This document shows positions 33,385-34,097 of a stretch of 34,097 nt of DNA, piece after piece. The stretch spans positions 1 to 34,097 of the forward strand of contig JAEXFN010000029.1 of the NCBI GenBank assembly GCA_023400055.1, given 5' to 3'. This DNA comes from Bacillota bacterium. GTDB lineage: Bacteria > Bacillota > UBA4882 > UBA8346. The notes beneath the pieces were generated by a model. That model made no database searches. It saw nothing but the letters and a program-made list of their open reading frames with translations, and had not been told where the DNA came from. Made by a program: the position numbers and the translations under genes. Every line of letters begins with the position of its first letter. The first letter of the stretch is position 1.

Positions 33385-33593
33385 AGTAACTGAAGAAGCA
33401 TTTTTTGTTTCCGAATATCGATCATGAATTAGTCGAGATGCCTTTTCAGTAATTGCAAATATTCATTGAGTCATTGAAGATGTTCGCTCAATACTGCGAG
33501 AGCTTTCGCAGTGACTAAAGATAGTTGTTTAGTTACAATATGAACTGCCTTGGTTACTGGCGATGCTCATGTAGTGACTGAAAAAGCTCATTA
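33385..33593 (+). repeat. Degenerate 21-bp tandem array, third site
   Basis: Units beginning AGTNACTGAAGATG start at 33385, 33448, 33469, 33510, 33531, 33552 and 33573, with weaker ones at 33406, 33427 and 33490. All steps are 21 bp except one of 20. The clearest are AGTCATTGAAGATG (33469), AGTGACTAAAGATA (33510), GGTTACTGGCGATG (33552) and AGTGACTGAAAAAG (33573). In one frame the consensus would read V-T-E-D plus three residues, but stops interrupt it. The unit sequence is unrelated to the arrays at 13 and 20 kb; only the period is shared. The unit edges carry less certainty than in those two. Confidence 0.7.
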
Positions 33594-33609
33594 TATTGAC
33601 AACGATAAA

Positions 33610-33633
33610 AAAAGAGACTTTTCAGTCTCTTTT
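33610..33633 (-). terminator. Terminator of tRNA-Asn
   Basis: A 10-bp perfect stem, AAAAGAGACT at 33610-33619 with 33624-33633, around TTTC. The minus strand continues TTTTTTTATC. It lies just past the tRNA 3' end. Confidence 0.92.
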
Positions 33634-33639
33634 ATAATT

Positions 33640-33714
33640 TGGCTCCCCGAGTTGGACTCGAACCAACAACCACCCGGTTAACAGCCGGGTGCTCTACCAT
33701 TGAGCTATCGAGGA
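33640..33714 (-). tRNA. tRNA-Asn (anticodon GTT)
   Basis: A complete cloverleaf on the minus strand. Acceptor TCCTCGA pairs with TCGGGGA. The D arm contains AGCTCAATGGTAGAGC, and the anticodon loop CTGTTAA carries GTT. The T arm contains GGTTCGAGTCC. Discriminator G and an encoded CCA close it. It has its own promoter and terminator. Confidence 0.97.
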
Positions 33715-33752
33715 GTAAATTGATTGACTGACTGATTCAGTCGACGTTTAAT

Positions 33753-33782
33753 ATAATAGCATAGATGTCTCAGTGAAGTCAA
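33753..33782 (-). promoter_or_regulatory. Sigma-A promoter of tRNA-Asn
   Basis: On the minus strand TTGACT (complement of 33777-33782) and TATTAT (complement of 33753-33758) are 18 bp apart. Transcription would begin about 30 bp before the tRNA. A small dyad GACTGA-T-TCAGTC lies between promoter and gene. Confidence 0.7.
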
Positions 33783-33931
33783 CCCTATTTTATCAGGTTT
33801 TTTGTGGGATTCATGCCGATTTCTGCAGTAATGGAATTTCTAATATAAAGTAAGAGAAACATTCCATTTAGCGTAAATTAATCAAAAGTCAGTCAAAAGT
33901 TAATGCAATCGAATCAACTAGACACAACCAA

Positions 33932-33965
33932 AAACAGCTTCCCGGGAAAATCCGGGAAGCTGTTT
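33932..33965 (-). terminator. Terminator of the rRNA operon
   Basis: A 14-bp perfect stem, AAACAGCTTCCCGG at 33932-33945 with 33952-33965, followed by TTTTT on the minus strand. It lies about 15 bp beyond the 5S 3' end. Confidence 0.93.
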
Positions 33966-33979
33966 AAGGAAAAAATGCT

Positions 33980-34095
33980 CCTGGCGAAGACCTACTCTCC
34001 CGGCCGGTCGCCCGACAAGTACCATCAGCGCGGAGGGGCTTAACTGCTGTGTTCGGGATGGGAACAGGTGGTTCCCCCTCGCAATCAACACCAGG
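33980..34095 (-). rRNA. rrf: 5S ribosomal RNA
   Basis: About 116 nt on the minus strand. The ends pair (CCTGGTG with CGCCAGG). The conserved internal blocks CCCATCCCGAACACAG, GTTAAGCCCC and GATGGTACT are present. It is the last gene of an rRNA operon that continues past the right edge. The exact ends could shift by a few bases. Confidence 0.95.
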
Positions 34096-34097
34096 AA

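Larger units (their letters stand above)
33220..33639. other. Intergenic region upstream of the EndoQ-helicase gene
   Basis: About 420 bp without a gene, AT-rich, and it must hold the promoter of the EndoQ-helicase operon. No clear -35/-10 pair was found. Most of it (33385-33593) is a degenerate 21-bp array listed separately. The tRNA terminator closes the right end. Confidence 0.6.

Overview
The window looks like chromosomal DNA from an anaerobic, probably endospore-forming Firmicute (Bacillota). This is inferred from gene content: a ligA-gatCAB block, a csaB/tagA-type cell-wall polymer operon, a CwlD-like amidase, a phenylacetate-CoA ligase, folate-linked C1 enzymes, strong AGGAGG ribosome binding sites, GTG/TTG starts and U-tailed terminators. 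No phage, IS or CRISPR genes were seen. The species cannot be named from the sequence.

Layout, left to right. 1-1135 has no convincing gene but is crowded with short perfect hairpins. 1136-2200 (-) is a NeuB-type sialic/legionaminic acid synthase. 2448-7074 (-) is a tightly overlapping operon: DUF4330 membrane protein, O-antigen-ligase-like protein, CsaB pyruvyltransferase, WecG/TagA glycosyltransferase and YitT. It ends at a clear terminator and probably builds a pyruvylated wall polymer. 7174-12684 (-) holds ligA and then gatC-gatA-gatB. 12685-13516 is non-coding and carries a 21-bp-period repeat array. 13517-17200 (-) holds a GNAT acetyltransferase, phenylacetate-CoA ligase and a sodium:solute symporter. 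17487-18188 (+) is a MenG/UbiE methyltransferase, followed by a small lipoprotein (-) and a subtilisin-like protease (+). 20300-20704 is a second copy of the repeat element, followed by a bidirectional terminator. 20887-27301 (-) holds a CwlD-like amidase, a hybrid histidine kinase, an acetolactate-synthase-like ThDP enzyme and a membrane M48 protease. 27400-33219 (-) is an operon of an endonuclease Q-UvrD helicase fusion, DUF1638, methyltetrahydrofolate methyltransferase and FolD. The right edge has a third 21-bp array, tRNA-Asn and 5S rRNA, all followed or bounded by terminators, marking the end of an rRNA operon transcribed leftward.

The most unusual signal is not a protein. Three separate intergenic arrays share a strict 21-bp period, about two helical turns. 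Two of them (13158-13325 and 20412-20704) are copies of one dispersed element with a related leader of roughly 110 bp. Their units contain TGTGRATAA, the reverse complement of the DnaA box TTATNCACA, always 21 or 42 bp apart and always next to GATC. The third (33385-33593) has unrelated sequence but the same period. The second strongest signal is the EndoQ-UvrD fusion in one operon with C1 metabolism genes.

All motif, spacing and start-site statements were read by eye. Family assignments come from recognising protein motifs, with no database search.
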